From contig NZ_FOUA01000005.1 of assembly GCF_900114735.1 (NCBI RefSeq), positions 124,001 through 188,000 on the forward strand: DNA of 64,000 nucleotides. Reading direction: 5' to 3'. The notes beneath the pieces are model-generated. The model did not search any database, was not told where the DNA came from, and saw only the letters and a list, made by a program, of their open reading frames with translations. Origin of the DNA: Halopseudomonas bauzanensis (lineage in GTDB: Bacteria; Pseudomonadota; Gammaproteobacteria; Pseudomonadales; Pseudomonadaceae). The position numbers and the translations under genes are program-made. Positions 39,389 to 49,240 of this stretch are shown here, piece by piece. Within the stretch, counting starts at the first letter, position 1; each line of letters begins with the position of its first letter.

Positions 39389-39553
39389 TCAGGTGCGCCG
39401 GCTCTGCTGGCCACCCTTGCGTCCTGCTTCCGCAGCACGTTGCGGATTGTTCTTGAAATTGCCACCGCTGGCTTGACCGCCCTTTCTGCCGGCTTCCGAT
39501 GCACGTTGCGGATTTTCGGCAAAATTGCCTTTACCACCTTTACGTTGAGTCAT
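39389..39553 (-). CDS. KGG-motif stress-induced microprotein
   Basis: 54 residues made of repeated KGG units: QRKGGKGNFAENPQRASEAG, then RKGGQASGGNFKNNPQRAAE and RKGGQQSRRT. The tandem (K/R)KGG-NF-x2-NPQRA-EAG pattern defines the KGG (con-10-like) general stress protein family, hydrophilic and probably disordered, linked to desiccation, osmotic and stationary-phase stress in other bacteria. GGAGG lies eight bases before ATG 39553 and a strong terminator follows, so it is a real monocistronic gene despite its size. Confidence 0.92.
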   Translation of the reverse strand: MTQRKGGKGNFAENPQRASEAGRKGGQASGGNFKNNPQRAAEAGRKGGQQSRRT

Positions 39554-39787
39554 GTGACTGGCCTCCAGTTAGGGTTATAAATACAGGTGCGCTGCACCTA
39601 TGTCGTTGGAGGGCTCCCCGGCCCGTAGGTTCGCCTTATTTTCCAATCACCAGGCGGACGGTGTTCCCCCATCCGCATCGCCCCCTTTCTGCCAGCGACG
39701 AAACACGCGATCCCAACCGTCACAACTCCCGACCCATTTCCCGGTCCAACTTCTTACAACCCTGCCAGGCCACCATGGAGATACCCC

Positions 39788-40195
39788 ATGTCCGACCCCG
39801 CTACGCCGCTGTCCACCGAGCTGTTCCTGCGTCGCTATGGCGAAACACTACTGGCCCGAGCCGCACCGCTCTTTGAGCAAGCGGCGTTGAATGCCCGCCA
39901 GGCTGGCCTCGATGCCATGGCGCACACGGCGGGCAGCCCACCTGAACTCTGTCTGGAAGTGAGGACGACCGATCAGCCCTACGCCAGCCACTACCGCATT
40001 GAGGCCGATACCGCACGCCAATGCGTACATCACGTGCTGTATTTCGTCGCCGATGGCACCACCCAGGCGCTCGACGGTGGAATTGATTCGATCAATGCCA
40101 TGGTCATCGATACCCAGCTGGCCAGCCTGTTCCGGGACGGCTTCGCACTGACCCTGCCGGCGGTCTCTGCGCGCCACCCGGCAGGTTTCTGGTGA
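39788..40195 (+). CDS. hypothetical protein, 135 residues
   Basis: Soluble protein starting MSDPATPLSTELFLRRYGETLL. There is no signal peptide or membrane helix. The N-terminal third is helical and Ala/Leu-rich; the rest has mixed alpha/beta character with SHYRIEADTARQCVHHVLYF. GGAG about nine bases before the ATG supports translation. It converges on the CinA-like gene. I do not recognise the family. Confidence 0.7.
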   Translation: MSDPATPLSTELFLRRYGETLLARAAPLFEQAALNARQAGLDAMAHTAGSPPELCLEVRTTDQPYASHYRIEADTARQCVHHVLYFVADGTTQALDGGIDSINAMVIDTQLASLFRDGFALTLPAVSARHPAGFW

Positions 40196-40200
40196 GGGCT

Positions 40201-40698
40201 TCAACCCTGCGTCATGGCGGGGTTGCGCAGGTCATTGACATACCTGTCCAATGCCAGCAGGGCGTGACGAGCAGCCTGCTCGCGTACTGCGTTGCGTTCA
40301 CCATCGAATTTGCAGGTTTCACTGAGAACACGCTGCTCGCCACCAATGATCATGGCGCAGGCGAAGCACACCACCCCATCCATCGGACCTTCTGCCTCCG
40401 CCAGCCCGGTGTTGGCCAGGGTGACGCCCGCACCGCAGCGCTGCAAGGCACCTAGTGCCATCTCCCGCGCCACCTCTTCGCTGGTGAGTCCGAAGCGATC
40501 GATGGTTTCCAGACTCACACTCAGCATCTCGCGCTTGGCGCGCACGGCATAGACCACATAGCCGCACTCCATGACCGCCCCACTGCCGGATATGTCCGCC
40601 ACCAACGACGCCATGAGCCCGGCCGTACATGACTCGGCCGTCGCCAGAATGAGGTTATTGCCTTTGAGAAAATCCACTACCTGTTGCAGGTTCTGCAT
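40201..40698 (-). CDS. pncC: CinA C-terminal family nicotinamide-nucleotide amidase
   Basis: Deamidates NMN to nicotinic acid mononucleotide for NAD recycling. 165 residues, the stand-alone CinA_C form, with ILATAESCTAGLMASLVADISGSG and the Gly-rich NTGLAEAEGPMDGVVCFA. In typical PncC the segment after the first motif reads YSN-x-AK; here it is YVVYAVRAKREML, and the later motif usually reads TGIAGPxG whereas this has TGLAEAEG. This gene may be a divergent paralogue rather than the main PncC. GGAG lies six bases before the ATG. Confidence 0.75.
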   Translation of the reverse strand: MQNLQQVVDFLKGNNLILATAESCTAGLMASLVADISGSGAVMECGYVVYAVRAKREMLSVSLETIDRFGLTSEEVAREMALGALQRCGAGVTLANTGLAEAEGPMDGVVCFACAMIIGGEQRVLSETCKFDGERNAVREQAARHALLALDRYVNDLRNPAMTQG

Positions 40699-41084
40699 GG
40701 CTGGCTCCGGTCTGCTGCGGTCGTTTTACGATACGTATTTAGAGTCGACAACAGAGCGGTTCAGTTCCCCTTCCAACCGCAGGATCAGCGGCAAAAAAAG
40801 TCTAAACTTCTGCAAAACCAACCGGTCACTATTTTGAGGGATGGATAACAAGTCTTCTGATCTGTTACGGCGGGGGTGCCGGCAAAAGCGTCTGTGTGAA
40901 TAAGGAGTCCTGGAAAGCGCAGCTGGCCTGGCATAACGACACCGGATGACGGGAAGACCCTGTGGTCACGACAGACCACCCCTGCATCTCCGGGCTCGAT
41001 TTCGGCGCAGCGTGATCGTTTACCTCAGACATCCTTAACACACCAACGCTCTCCCAGAAATCAGTTAACGATTAGGAGGGTGTC
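40699..41084. other. intergenic region upstream of the trehalose operon
   Basis: 386 bases without a supported gene. It contains a GTGGTC-ACGACA-GACCAC dyad at 40962-40979 and the strong AGGAGGG ribosome site of glgA. I could not identify a convincing promoter by eye; osmotic or AlgU control, known for this cluster in other pseudomonads, cannot be confirmed. Confidence 0.5.
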
Positions 41085-42656
41085 ATGGGAAATGCTGCAG
41101 CGGCGGTCATGCCGGATGAGCTATTCAAGGGCGCATCACGCGCATCAAAGGGGGTTCAATTACGCCCCACACCGCCTGCTGAAACCGGCCACAACATACT
41201 TTTCGTTACTTCCGAGATCACCGACCTCGTCAAGGTCGGCGGGTTGGGCGATGTGTCAGCTGCCCTGCCCCGCGCCCTGAACCAACATCATTCGGTACGG
41301 GTACTCATCCCGGGTTACCGGCAGGTCATCAATAGCGGGCGACCGCTGCGAGTAGTAGGCAAGTTGCCTGGCCATGCCGCCATTCCGCCCTGCCTGATTG
41401 GCCAGATGACCATGGATGACGGCCTCATCGTGCATGTGGTGATCTGCCAGGAACTCTATTACCGGGAAGGCAACCCTTATGGCGACGCCGAGGGTATCGA
41501 CTGGCCCGACAACCATATCCGCTTCGCCCGGCTGGCCCTGGCCGCCAGCAAGATCGCCGATGGTCTGGGTATACGCGACTGGCGTCCGGACCTGGTGCAT
41601 GCCAATGACTGGCCATCCGGCCTGACACCCGCCTACATGGCCTGGCGCGGGCAGCAGACGCCCTGCATCTTCACCATTCACAACCTTGCCTATCAGGGCC
41701 TGTGCCCGGTCGAGTGCCGGGTCGAACTCGGCCTGCCGGAAGAAGCCTTGCGTACCGAGGGCATGGAATACTACGGCAAGCTGTCCTTCCTCAAGGCCGG
41801 CATCAACTATGCATCGCGGATCACTACCGTCAGCCGCACCTATGCTCACGAAATCACTTCCCCAGCCTTTGGTTGCGGGCTGGAGGGGCTGCTCAGGCGC
41901 AAGGCTGACGAAGGCCTGCTGACCGGTATCGTCAACGGCATCGATACCAGCTGGCAACCAAAGACCGACCCGCGCCTGATCCAGGGCTTTTCGCCCAACG
42001 ACTGGGTGGGCAAGCAGGCCAATACCCGCTACGTGGAGCAATCCTTCGGCTTTGCCCGGGAAGACGGACCGCTGTTTGCCGTGGTGTCGCGGCTGGTGCA
42101 CCAGAAAGGTGTCGACCTGACCATCGCCGCGGCCGAAATGATCGTCGCCCATGGCGGGCGCATCGCCATCATTGGCCAGGGCGAGCGCGAGCTGGAGCAG
42201 CGGGTACAGGCACTGGCCCAGCGACATCCTGGGCGGATCGGGGCAAACCTGAATTTCTGTGAAACCGAAGCCCGCCGCATCATCGCCGGCAGCGACTTTC
42301 TGCTCATGCCCTCACGCTATGAGCCCTGCGGTCTCAGCCAGATCTATGCCCAGTGTTACGGCTCGCTGCCCATTGCGCGCCGTACCGGTGGCCTGGCCGA
42401 TACCATCGAGGATGGCGTGTCCGGTTTCCTGTTCCGCGAGCCCACCCTGGAGCATTACCTGCAGGCAATCCGCCGTGCGCTGAATGTCCATCGCCACCCG
42501 GTCCTGCTCAATGCCATGCGGTGCAAAGCCATGGCCGCGCCGCTCTACTGGCACCAGTCGGTGCGCCCTTACGACCGTCTCTATCGCAGACTGATTGAGC
42601 ATACCTATGATTCTTTTGCCTTGCCCGGCAGGAGATCACGCGCATGTTCGAAATAA
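41085..42656 (+). CDS. glgA: glycogen (alpha-1,4-glucan) synthase GlgA
   Basis: GT5 glycosyltransferase extending linear alpha-1,4-glucan from ADP-glucose. 523 residues: an N-terminal extension of about 37 residues, then ILFVTSEITDLVKVGGLGDV (ADP-glucose-binding KxGGL), HANDWPSGLTPAYMAW, TIHNLAYQG, and the C-terminal SRYEPCGLSQIYAQCYGSLP (E-x7-E region). AGGAGGG precedes ATG 41085. It opens the operon and supplies the glucan consumed by TreY; it overlaps treZ by 13 bases. Confidence 0.95.
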   Translation: MGNAAAAVMPDELFKGASRASKGVQLRPTPPAETGHNILFVTSEITDLVKVGGLGDVSAALPRALNQHHSVRVLIPGYRQVINSGRPLRVVGKLPGHAAIPPCLIGQMTMDDGLIVHVVICQELYYREGNPYGDAEGIDWPDNHIRFARLALAASKIADGLGIRDWRPDLVHANDWPSGLTPAYMAWRGQQTPCIFTIHNLAYQGLCPVECRVELGLPEEALRTEGMEYYGKLSFLKAGINYASRITTVSRTYAHEITSPAFGCGLEGLLRRKADEGLLTGIVNGIDTSWQPKTDPRLIQGFSPNDWVGKQANTRYVEQSFGFAREDGPLFAVVSRLVHQKGVDLTIAAAEMIVAHGGRIAIIGQGERELEQRVQALAQRHPGRIGANLNFCETEARRIIAGSDFLLMPSRYEPCGLSQIYAQCYGSLPIARRTGGLADTIEDGVSGFLFREPTLEHYLQAIRRALNVHRHPVLLNAMRCKAMAAPLYWHQSVRPYDRLYRRLIEHTYDSFALPGRRSRACSK

Positions 42657-44407
42657 CCCGCCTGCACGGCGCCACCGTGCAAAGCGATGGCGCCACCTGC
42701 TTCTCGCTGTGGGCCCCCGATGCCGATACCGTCGCGGTCAAGCTTGGGGATGGCAGCGTGCATACGCTGCATCACCAGGCCAGCGGCTGGTACAGCGCCC
42801 GCGTCAATTGCGGGCCCGGCACCGCCTACCGTTTTCTGATCAATGGCCAGCTGTCGGTGCCGGACCCGGCGTCGCGCCATCAGCCCCAGGGCGTCGATGG
42901 CCCGAGTTGCGTGCTGGACCCGGACGCCTTCGCCTGGCAGATCAACGAGTGGCAAGGCCGCCCCTGGCATGAAACCGTCATCTATGAGCTGCATCCCGGG
43001 GCCTTCGGCGGGTTCGCCGGCATCCAGGCCAGACTCCCGGAGCTGCTCGACCTGGGCATCACCGCCATTGAGCTGATGCCGGTCAACGAGTGCCCTGGCA
43101 AGCAGAATTGGGGCTATGACGGCGTGTTTCCCTTTGCTCCGCAATCCAGCTGCGGCACACCGGATGATCTCCGGCGACTGATCGATGCCGCCCATGCCAG
43201 TGGTCTGATGGTGTTCATGGACGTGGTCTACAACCATTTCGGGCCGCACGGCAATTACCTGGGGAAATATGCCAGGAGCTTCTTCCGCGAGGATATCGAC
43301 ACGCCGTGGGGGCCGGCCATCGACTTTCGCAACAGCCAGGTTTGCGATTTCTTCTGTGAGAACGCGCTGATGTGGGTCCTCGATTACCGCGTCGACGGCC
43401 TGCGCCTGGACGCCGTGCATGCCATCAACGACATGGATTTTCTCACCAACCTGGCCCGCCGGGTGCGCAGCGCCGTGCCCCCGGAACGCCATGTGCATTT
43501 GATGCTGGAAAACGAACATAACCAGGCCAGCCTGCTGACCGAGGGTTTCGATGCCCAGTGGAATGACGATGGCCACCATGCCCTGCATGTGCTGCTCACC
43601 GGCGAGAACGAGAGTTACTACCGGGACTTTGCCGATGACGCCACCATCAAGCTGGCACGCTGTCTGAAGGAAGGCTTCATCTACCAGGGTGAAACCACCC
43701 GTACTGGCAGCAGCCGAGGCGAACCCAGCGGGCATCTGCCCCCCACCGCCTTCATCCTGTTCCTGCAGAACCATGACCAGGTCGGCAATCGCGCCTTCGG
43801 CGAACGTCTCATTACCCTGGCCGATCACCGTGCGGTCAAGGCAGCGCTGGGACTGGTACTGCTGTGCCCGATGATCCCGCTGCTGTTCATGGGCGAGGAA
43901 TGGGGCTGCGAGCAACCCTTCCTGTTTTTCACCGACCATGACGAAGAGCTGGGCAAGGCGGTACGCGAGGGGCGTCGCAACGAGTTCGCGGATTTTACCG
44001 CCTTCGCCGATGAGATGATCCGACAGCGCATTCCCGATCCCAACTCGCACAGCACCTATATCACCTCGGTGCCTGATCGCACCGGCGGCAACCCAACCCT
44101 GCAGGATGACTGGCTGGCCTATTACCGCAGCCTGTTGCGCCTGCGCCATGCGCACATCGTGCCACGCCTGCCCGGCACCCTGTCCGATGGCACTACCATT
44201 ACCGGCGAAAAAGCCGTCTCCGCCTGCTGGCGGCTGGGCGACGGCAGCCGGTTACGCATCGACCTGAATCTGTCGGGTAGTTCGGTACCGGTGACCGCTC
44301 CGGATCCCGGCACCCGGATCATTCATGATTATCGCGCCAGCCTGTCCAAAGACCCGACCATATTGCCGGGTTACAGCTCAAGGGCGATTCTGGACCAAGC
44401 CACATGA
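42644..44407 (+). CDS. treZ: malto-oligosyltrehalose trehalohydrolase TreZ
   Basis: GH13 enzyme that releases free trehalose from maltooligosyl trehalose. 587 residues: N-terminal E-set/CBM48 domain (TCFSLWAPDADTVAVKLGDG), then the barrel with FMDVVYNHFGPHGNYL, the nucleophile in DGLRLDAVHAIND, the acid/base Glu in LMLENEHNQ and the transition-state Asp in FLQNHDQVGNRA. It is translationally linked to glgA (13-base overlap) and malQ (4-base overlap). Confidence 0.96.
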   Translation: MFEITRLHGATVQSDGATCFSLWAPDADTVAVKLGDGSVHTLHHQASGWYSARVNCGPGTAYRFLINGQLSVPDPASRHQPQGVDGPSCVLDPDAFAWQINEWQGRPWHETVIYELHPGAFGGFAGIQARLPELLDLGITAIELMPVNECPGKQNWGYDGVFPFAPQSSCGTPDDLRRLIDAAHASGLMVFMDVVYNHFGPHGNYLGKYARSFFREDIDTPWGPAIDFRNSQVCDFFCENALMWVLDYRVDGLRLDAVHAINDMDFLTNLARRVRSAVPPERHVHLMLENEHNQASLLTEGFDAQWNDDGHHALHVLLTGENESYYRDFADDATIKLARCLKEGFIYQGETTRTGSSRGEPSGHLPPTAFILFLQNHDQVGNRAFGERLITLADHRAVKAALGLVLLCPMIPLLFMGEEWGCEQPFLFFTDHDEELGKAVREGRRNEFADFTAFADEMIRQRIPDPNSHSTYITSVPDRTGGNPTLQDDWLAYYRSLLRLRHAHIVPRLPGTLSDGTTITGEKAVSACWRLGDGSRLRIDLNLSGSSVPVTAPDPGTRIIHDYRASLSKDPTILPGYSSRAILDQAT

Positions 44408-46476
44408 TCCCCGCGGCGTTACGTGAATTGGCCCGGGAAGCCGGAGTCAGCTGCGATTGGACCGACGCCCACGGCGAGCCCGCCAGCATTGGCGAGGCGC
44501 CTTTGCGCGCCGTGCTGGCTGCCCTTGGCCTGCCGGCGAAGGATTCCGACCAGATCAGCGCCAGTCTCAAACGCGCGAAACAACTCAGAAAGGAAGCGGA
44601 CAACGGCCCACTGCTGTTCTGTGATGCCGAACAACCCATCGACCTGCAATGCCGCCTGACTGCGGGCAGCCGTTGCGAGCTCGTCATGGAGGACGGCCAG
44701 CGACAGAGCCTGCAGGTGGACGCACGCGGCTGCCTGCCAGCTCTACCCTGCGGCTATCACCAACTGCGCGGTGGCGAACGGCAATGGATTCTGGCTTGCA
44801 CACCCCCGGCAGCCCTGTCGGTCCCCCAACTGACCGGCGACCGGAGGTACATCTGGGGCATTGCCGCCCAGGTATATTCCCTGCGCCGGCCAGATGATGG
44901 CGGGCTGGGCGATACCGCGGCCCTGGCTGAGCTGGCCGCAGCCGCCGCCGACAAGGGCGCCGATGCTCTGGCGATCAGCCCGCTACATGCCATGTTCAGT
45001 GCCCGCCCCGAACAATACAGTCCGTATTCTCCATCCAGCCGCTCCCTGTTCAACATCCTGCATGCCGCACCGGCTCAGGTACTCGGCAGCGAAGCTGTCG
45101 AACAGGCCATCGCCCGCCTTGGCCTGCAGGACGAACTGGATGAACTGGAGCAGCTGGAGCTGATCGACTGGCCAGCCGTGTCTACCCTGCGCCTGCGCTT
45201 GCTGCGCCAGCTGCATGCCGATTTTGCCAGCGCGCCCACCCGTTTGCAGGAGGACTTCAATGATTTCCGCCAGGCCGGTGGTCAGCGTCTCGAATACCAT
45301 TGCCGGCATGAAGCACTGCAACAACAAGCTCTGGAACAGGGCCGCAGCGGCGACTGGCGAGCCTGGCCCGAGCCGCTGCGCGATCCCGCCTCGCCCCAGG
45401 TGGAAGCGTTTGCCCGGGAGCAGGCCGCAGAGCTGGAATTCCACGCTTTCAGCCAATGGCTGATCGATCGTTGCCTGGCGCAGGTACAGCGCCGCTGCCG
45501 TGAAGCCGGCATGGCCATCGGCCTGATTGCCGACATGGCTATTGGCGCCGATATCAGCGGCAGTTTCGGTTGGGCGCACCAGACGGAGCTGTTGAATCAG
45601 GTCAGCATCGGCGCGCCGCCGGACCTGCTCAATCGCGACGGCCAGAACTGGGGCGTGGCCGCGTTCTCTCCCCTCGGCCTGAAGCGCAGCGGCTACCGAG
45701 CCTTCATTGAAATGCTGCGGGCCAATCTGCAGCATGCCGGCGGCATGCGCATCGACCACATCATGGGATTGCAGCGACTGTGGATCATCCCCGAGGGCGC
45801 TGACGCCCAGGACGGAGCCTATCTCAATTACCCCCTGGACGACTTCCTGCGCCTGCTGGCTCTGGAATCCTGGCGCCACCGCGCCCTGATCATCGGCGAA
45901 GACCTGGGCACGGTGCCCGAAGGGCTGCAGGATACCCTCGCCCGCCACAACATCCTCGGCATGCGGGTATTGCTGTTCGAACAACAGGACGGCGAGCTGC
46001 CCGCCCCGGAGCAATGGAGCAATGCCGCGCTGGCCACCACCACCACCCATGATCTGCCGTCACTGGCCGGCTGGCAGTCGGGCCGTGACATCGCCTGGCG
46101 CGAACATGTTGGCCAGAGCAGCGCCGAGCAGGCCGAACAGGATCGCCGGCAGCGCACCGAGGAAGTCCATGTTTTGCATCAGGCCTTGCAACGGGAGGGG
46201 CTGACCCAGGGAGGAAAAGACCCGCAGACGCAGCTGGATGCCAGCATCGGCTTCCTCGGGTCCACGCCAGCCCCCCTGGTGCTGGTGCCCCTGGAAGACC
46301 TGCTCGGCGCCACCGAACAACCCAACCTGCCCGGCCCGGGCGATACCCACCCCAACTGGCGCCGGCGCTGGTCACAGAGCGCCGCGCAGATGCTTGACGC
46401 GCCGCAGGCCATACGCCGGCTAGAACGGCTGCACAACGCGCGCCTGAACCGTGAAAGGAAGAGCTTCGATGGTTGA
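44404..46476 (+). CDS. malQ: 4-alpha-glucanotransferase (amylomaltase) MalQ
   Basis: GH77 enzyme that redistributes glucan chains, keeping maltodextrins long enough for TreY/TreZ. 690 residues, the length of the E. coli enzyme, with an N-terminal MalQ domain and catalytic motifs MRIDHIMGLQRLW (nucleophile Asp), LIIGEDLGTVPEG (acid/base Glu) and TTTHDLPSLAGWQSGRDI (Asp). The ATGA overlaps the treZ stop; the end overlaps treY by eight bases. Confidence 0.96.
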   Translation: MIPAALRELAREAGVSCDWTDAHGEPASIGEAPLRAVLAALGLPAKDSDQISASLKRAKQLRKEADNGPLLFCDAEQPIDLQCRLTAGSRCELVMEDGQRQSLQVDARGCLPALPCGYHQLRGGERQWILACTPPAALSVPQLTGDRRYIWGIAAQVYSLRRPDDGGLGDTAALAELAAAAADKGADALAISPLHAMFSARPEQYSPYSPSSRSLFNILHAAPAQVLGSEAVEQAIARLGLQDELDELEQLELIDWPAVSTLRLRLLRQLHADFASAPTRLQEDFNDFRQAGGQRLEYHCRHEALQQQALEQGRSGDWRAWPEPLRDPASPQVEAFAREQAAELEFHAFSQWLIDRCLAQVQRRCREAGMAIGLIADMAIGADISGSFGWAHQTELLNQVSIGAPPDLLNRDGQNWGVAAFSPLGLKRSGYRAFIEMLRANLQHAGGMRIDHIMGLQRLWIIPEGADAQDGAYLNYPLDDFLRLLALESWRHRALIIGEDLGTVPEGLQDTLARHNILGMRVLLFEQQDGELPAPEQWSNAALATTTTHDLPSLAGWQSGRDIAWREHVGQSSAEQAEQDRRQRTEEVHVLHQALQREGLTQGGKDPQTQLDASIGFLGSTPAPLVLVPLEDLLGATEQPNLPGPGDTHPNWRRRWSQSAAQMLDAPQAIRRLERLHNARLNRERKSFDG

Positions 46477-49240
46477 ACTGCGTGCCACCCTGCGCCTGCA
46501 ATTTCATGCCGGCTTCACTCTGGATGATGCACTGGCGCTGGTCGATTACTTCTCCCGCCTGGGCATCAGCCATATCTATGCCTCCCCTCTGCTCACCGCT
46601 CGCCCCGGCTCGCTGCATGGCTACGACGTGATCGACCCGACCCAAGTCAATCCGGAGCTCGGTGGCGAAGACGCCCTGCGCCGCCTGGCCGATGCGCTGC
46701 ACCAGCGCAGCATGGGGCTGATCATGGATATCGTGCCCAACCACATGGCCGTGGATAATGCCAACCCCTGGTGGCAGGACGTATTGCAATGGGGGGCGGC
46801 CAGCCCCTATGCCGGCTTCTTCGACATCACCTGGCGCTCCCAAGACCCGTTCATGCGCGACCGCCTGCTGCTGCCCATTCTGCGCAGCGACTATCTGGAC
46901 GTACTCAAGGCCGGCGAGCTGCGCCTTACCTTCGATGCCACGTCCGGTAGCTTCTTCGTCACCCACTTCGATCACCGCCTGCCACTGGCCGTGGCCAGTT
47001 ATGTGGATATCCTGACGCCGACCGGCAATGTCGCTCTGACCCGCATCGCCGATCGCTGCGCAGCACTGGAGGATGAGTTCTCGGCCCATGCCCTCGGCGC
47101 CCGGATATGCCAGGAGTTGGCGGCCGCCGCCACCGGCGACACCCGGCAGGATATAGAGCACGCGCTGCGACGCTTCGAACCCGATACCGCCGAAGGTTGC
47201 CTGCGACTGCATCATCTGCTGGAACGCCAGCACTACCGCCTGGCCAGCTGGCGCACCGCCAATGACGATATCAACTGGCGCCGGTTCTTCGATGTCAATG
47301 AACTGATCAGCCTGCGCGCCGAGCAACCCGCAGTGTTCGAGGCCACGCACCGCAAGATACTCGAACTGGTCGAGGCCGGGCTTATCGACGGCTTGCGCAT
47401 TGACCATATCGACGGGCTGGCCAATCCGCGCACCTACTGCCGCCGTTTGCGCCGTCGCGTTGACCGGCTGGTGGGTGACCGCCAAGGGCATTTCCCCATC
47501 CACGTGGAAAAGATCCTGGCGGCGGGCGAGCAACTGCCGACGGACTGGATGGTGGATGGCACCACCGGCTACGATTTCATGAACCGGGTGTCGCTCTTGC
47601 AGCATGACCCCAACGGCCAGGCCGATCTGGCGGACCTCTGGAACAGCCTGACCGGCCGCAGTACCGATTTCACCGAAGAAATCCGCGACGCCCGGCGCCT
47701 GGTGTTGAGCAATTCCCTGGCGGCCGACTTTGAGACGCTCTGCCAGGCCCTGCTACGCCTGGCTCGCTGCAGCCTGGCCACCCGGGATATCACCTTGGGC
47801 GCCATCCGCCGCGCATTGCGCGCATTGATCGTGCATTATCCGGTCTACCGCACCTATACGAGTGTTTGCGGACGCTCCGGTCAGGACCGCCGGTTCCTCG
47901 ATCAGGCACTGCTCGGTGCCCGGGCCGAGCTGGGTAGCAATGACTGGGCAACTCTGGAGCAGATCAATCACTGGCTGGGGGGCGAACCGCTGCATGCCAG
48001 CCCGCCCGGGGCCAAACGCCGCTTCCAGCGCCGACTGCTGGCCCGCTTTCACCAATTGACCTCTCCGGTGGCCGCCAAAGCGGTTGAGGATACCGCCTGT
48101 TACCGCTCGGCCATCCTGCTCTCACGCAATGATGTGGGCTTCGACCCGCAGCGTTTCAGTGCCGACCCGGACTGGTTCCATGCCCAGTGCATTGACCAGG
48201 CCGAACACTTCCCGCAAGGGCTGCTGGCCACCGCCACCCATGATCACAAGCGTGGCGAGGACGCCCGCGCCAGACTCGCGGTGGTCAGTGAGCACGCCCC
48301 CTGGTTTGGTATTCAGGTGCACTTCTGGCACAACCTGGCAGAGCCGCTGATTTCCGTGGTCGATGGCCAGCCGGCCCCCGCTCCGGCCGACGAGCTGATG
48401 CTCTACCAGACCCTGTTCAGCAGTTGGCCACTGAGCCTGAGCGCCGATGACGACAGCGGCTGCGCGGCCTTCGCCGAACGGGTGCTGGCCTGGCAGCGCA
48501 AGGCCCTGCGCGAAGCCAAGTTGCGCAGCAGCTGGACGGCGCCGAACAGCGCCTATGAAGATGCCTGCCATGGCTTTCTCCAGCGTCTGATGGGCAGCCG
48601 CGAGGCCATCGAACTGCGCCGAGCGCTGGCCCACGCCGTCGAGCTGACCGCCTGCAACGGGGCGCTGAACAGCCTCAGCCAGTGCCTGCTGCGCATGACC
48701 ACACCAGGCGTGCCCGATCTGTACCAAGGCTGCGAGCTCTGGGACTTCAGCCTGGTCGATCCGGATAACCGCCGGCCCGTCGACTACCCCTTCCGCGAAC
48801 GCTGCCTGGCCGCCAACGACAGCCCCACGCAACTGCTGCAGGACTGGCGCGACGGACGAATCAAGCAATGGCTGATCGCCCGGGTACTGGACTGCCGACG
48901 CCGTTTGCCCGGCCTGTTTCGGCATGGCGCTTATCAGCCTCTCACCTTACATGGCCGCCATGCCGATCGGCTGATCGCCTTCCGCCGGCAGCTTGGGGAT
49001 CAACTGGCAATCTGCATCGTCCCACGCCTCGCCGCGCCCCTGCTTGGTGACAGCGATATACCTCTGATTCCGGCCCAACGCTGGGATGACACCCTGATCG
49101 ATCTGCCTGCTACCTACCTGACCAGCGCCCTGACCGGAGAAACCGTCGCCAGCGGACCTGCCGTACCGCTGAGCGACCTGCTCGATGCCGTCCCGGTGAA
49201 CCTTCTTGTGAACACCCAACATGAGGAATCCACACCATGA
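46469..49240 (+). CDS. treY: maltooligosyl trehalose synthase TreY
   Basis: GH13 isomerase that converts the reducing-end alpha-1,4 bond of a maltodextrin to the alpha,alpha-1,1 bond of trehalose. 923 residues from ATG 46469 (MVELRATLRLQFHAGFTLDD): LMDIVPNHMAVDNANPWW, DGLRIDHIDGLANP (nucleophile), HVEKILAAGEQLP (Glu) and TATHDHKRGEDARARLAV (Asp). AGGAAG precedes the ATG. It acts just before TreZ although it is encoded downstream of it. Confidence 0.96.
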   Translation: MVELRATLRLQFHAGFTLDDALALVDYFSRLGISHIYASPLLTARPGSLHGYDVIDPTQVNPELGGEDALRRLADALHQRSMGLIMDIVPNHMAVDNANPWWQDVLQWGAASPYAGFFDITWRSQDPFMRDRLLLPILRSDYLDVLKAGELRLTFDATSGSFFVTHFDHRLPLAVASYVDILTPTGNVALTRIADRCAALEDEFSAHALGARICQELAAAATGDTRQDIEHALRRFEPDTAEGCLRLHHLLERQHYRLASWRTANDDINWRRFFDVNELISLRAEQPAVFEATHRKILELVEAGLIDGLRIDHIDGLANPRTYCRRLRRRVDRLVGDRQGHFPIHVEKILAAGEQLPTDWMVDGTTGYDFMNRVSLLQHDPNGQADLADLWNSLTGRSTDFTEEIRDARRLVLSNSLAADFETLCQALLRLARCSLATRDITLGAIRRALRALIVHYPVYRTYTSVCGRSGQDRRFLDQALLGARAELGSNDWATLEQINHWLGGEPLHASPPGAKRRFQRRLLARFHQLTSPVAAKAVEDTACYRSAILLSRNDVGFDPQRFSADPDWFHAQCIDQAEHFPQGLLATATHDHKRGEDARARLAVVSEHAPWFGIQVHFWHNLAEPLISVVDGQPAPAPADELMLYQTLFSSWPLSLSADDDSGCAAFAERVLAWQRKALREAKLRSSWTAPNSAYEDACHGFLQRLMGSREAIELRRALAHAVELTACNGALNSLSQCLLRMTTPGVPDLYQGCELWDFSLVDPDNRRPVDYPFRERCLAANDSPTQLLQDWRDGRIKQWLIARVLDCRRRLPGLFRHGAYQPLTLHGRHADRLIAFRRQLGDQLAICIVPRLAAPLLGDSDIPLIPAQRWDDTLIDLPATYLTSALTGETVASGPAVPLSDLLDAVPVNLLVNTQHEESTP

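Noticed and set aside
39310-39537. 75-codon frame on the minus strand
   Set aside because: It lies out of frame with the KGG gene and runs through that gene's terminator; the KGG reading has the ribosome site and the family pattern.
40840-40880. AlgU-type promoter upstream of glgA
   Set aside because: AAACTT with a 16-base spacer to TCACT is too far from the consensus to be credited by eye.
40785-40979. 64-codon frame upstream of glgA
   Set aside because: No ribosome site, no family resemblance, and it spans the presumed control region of the operon.
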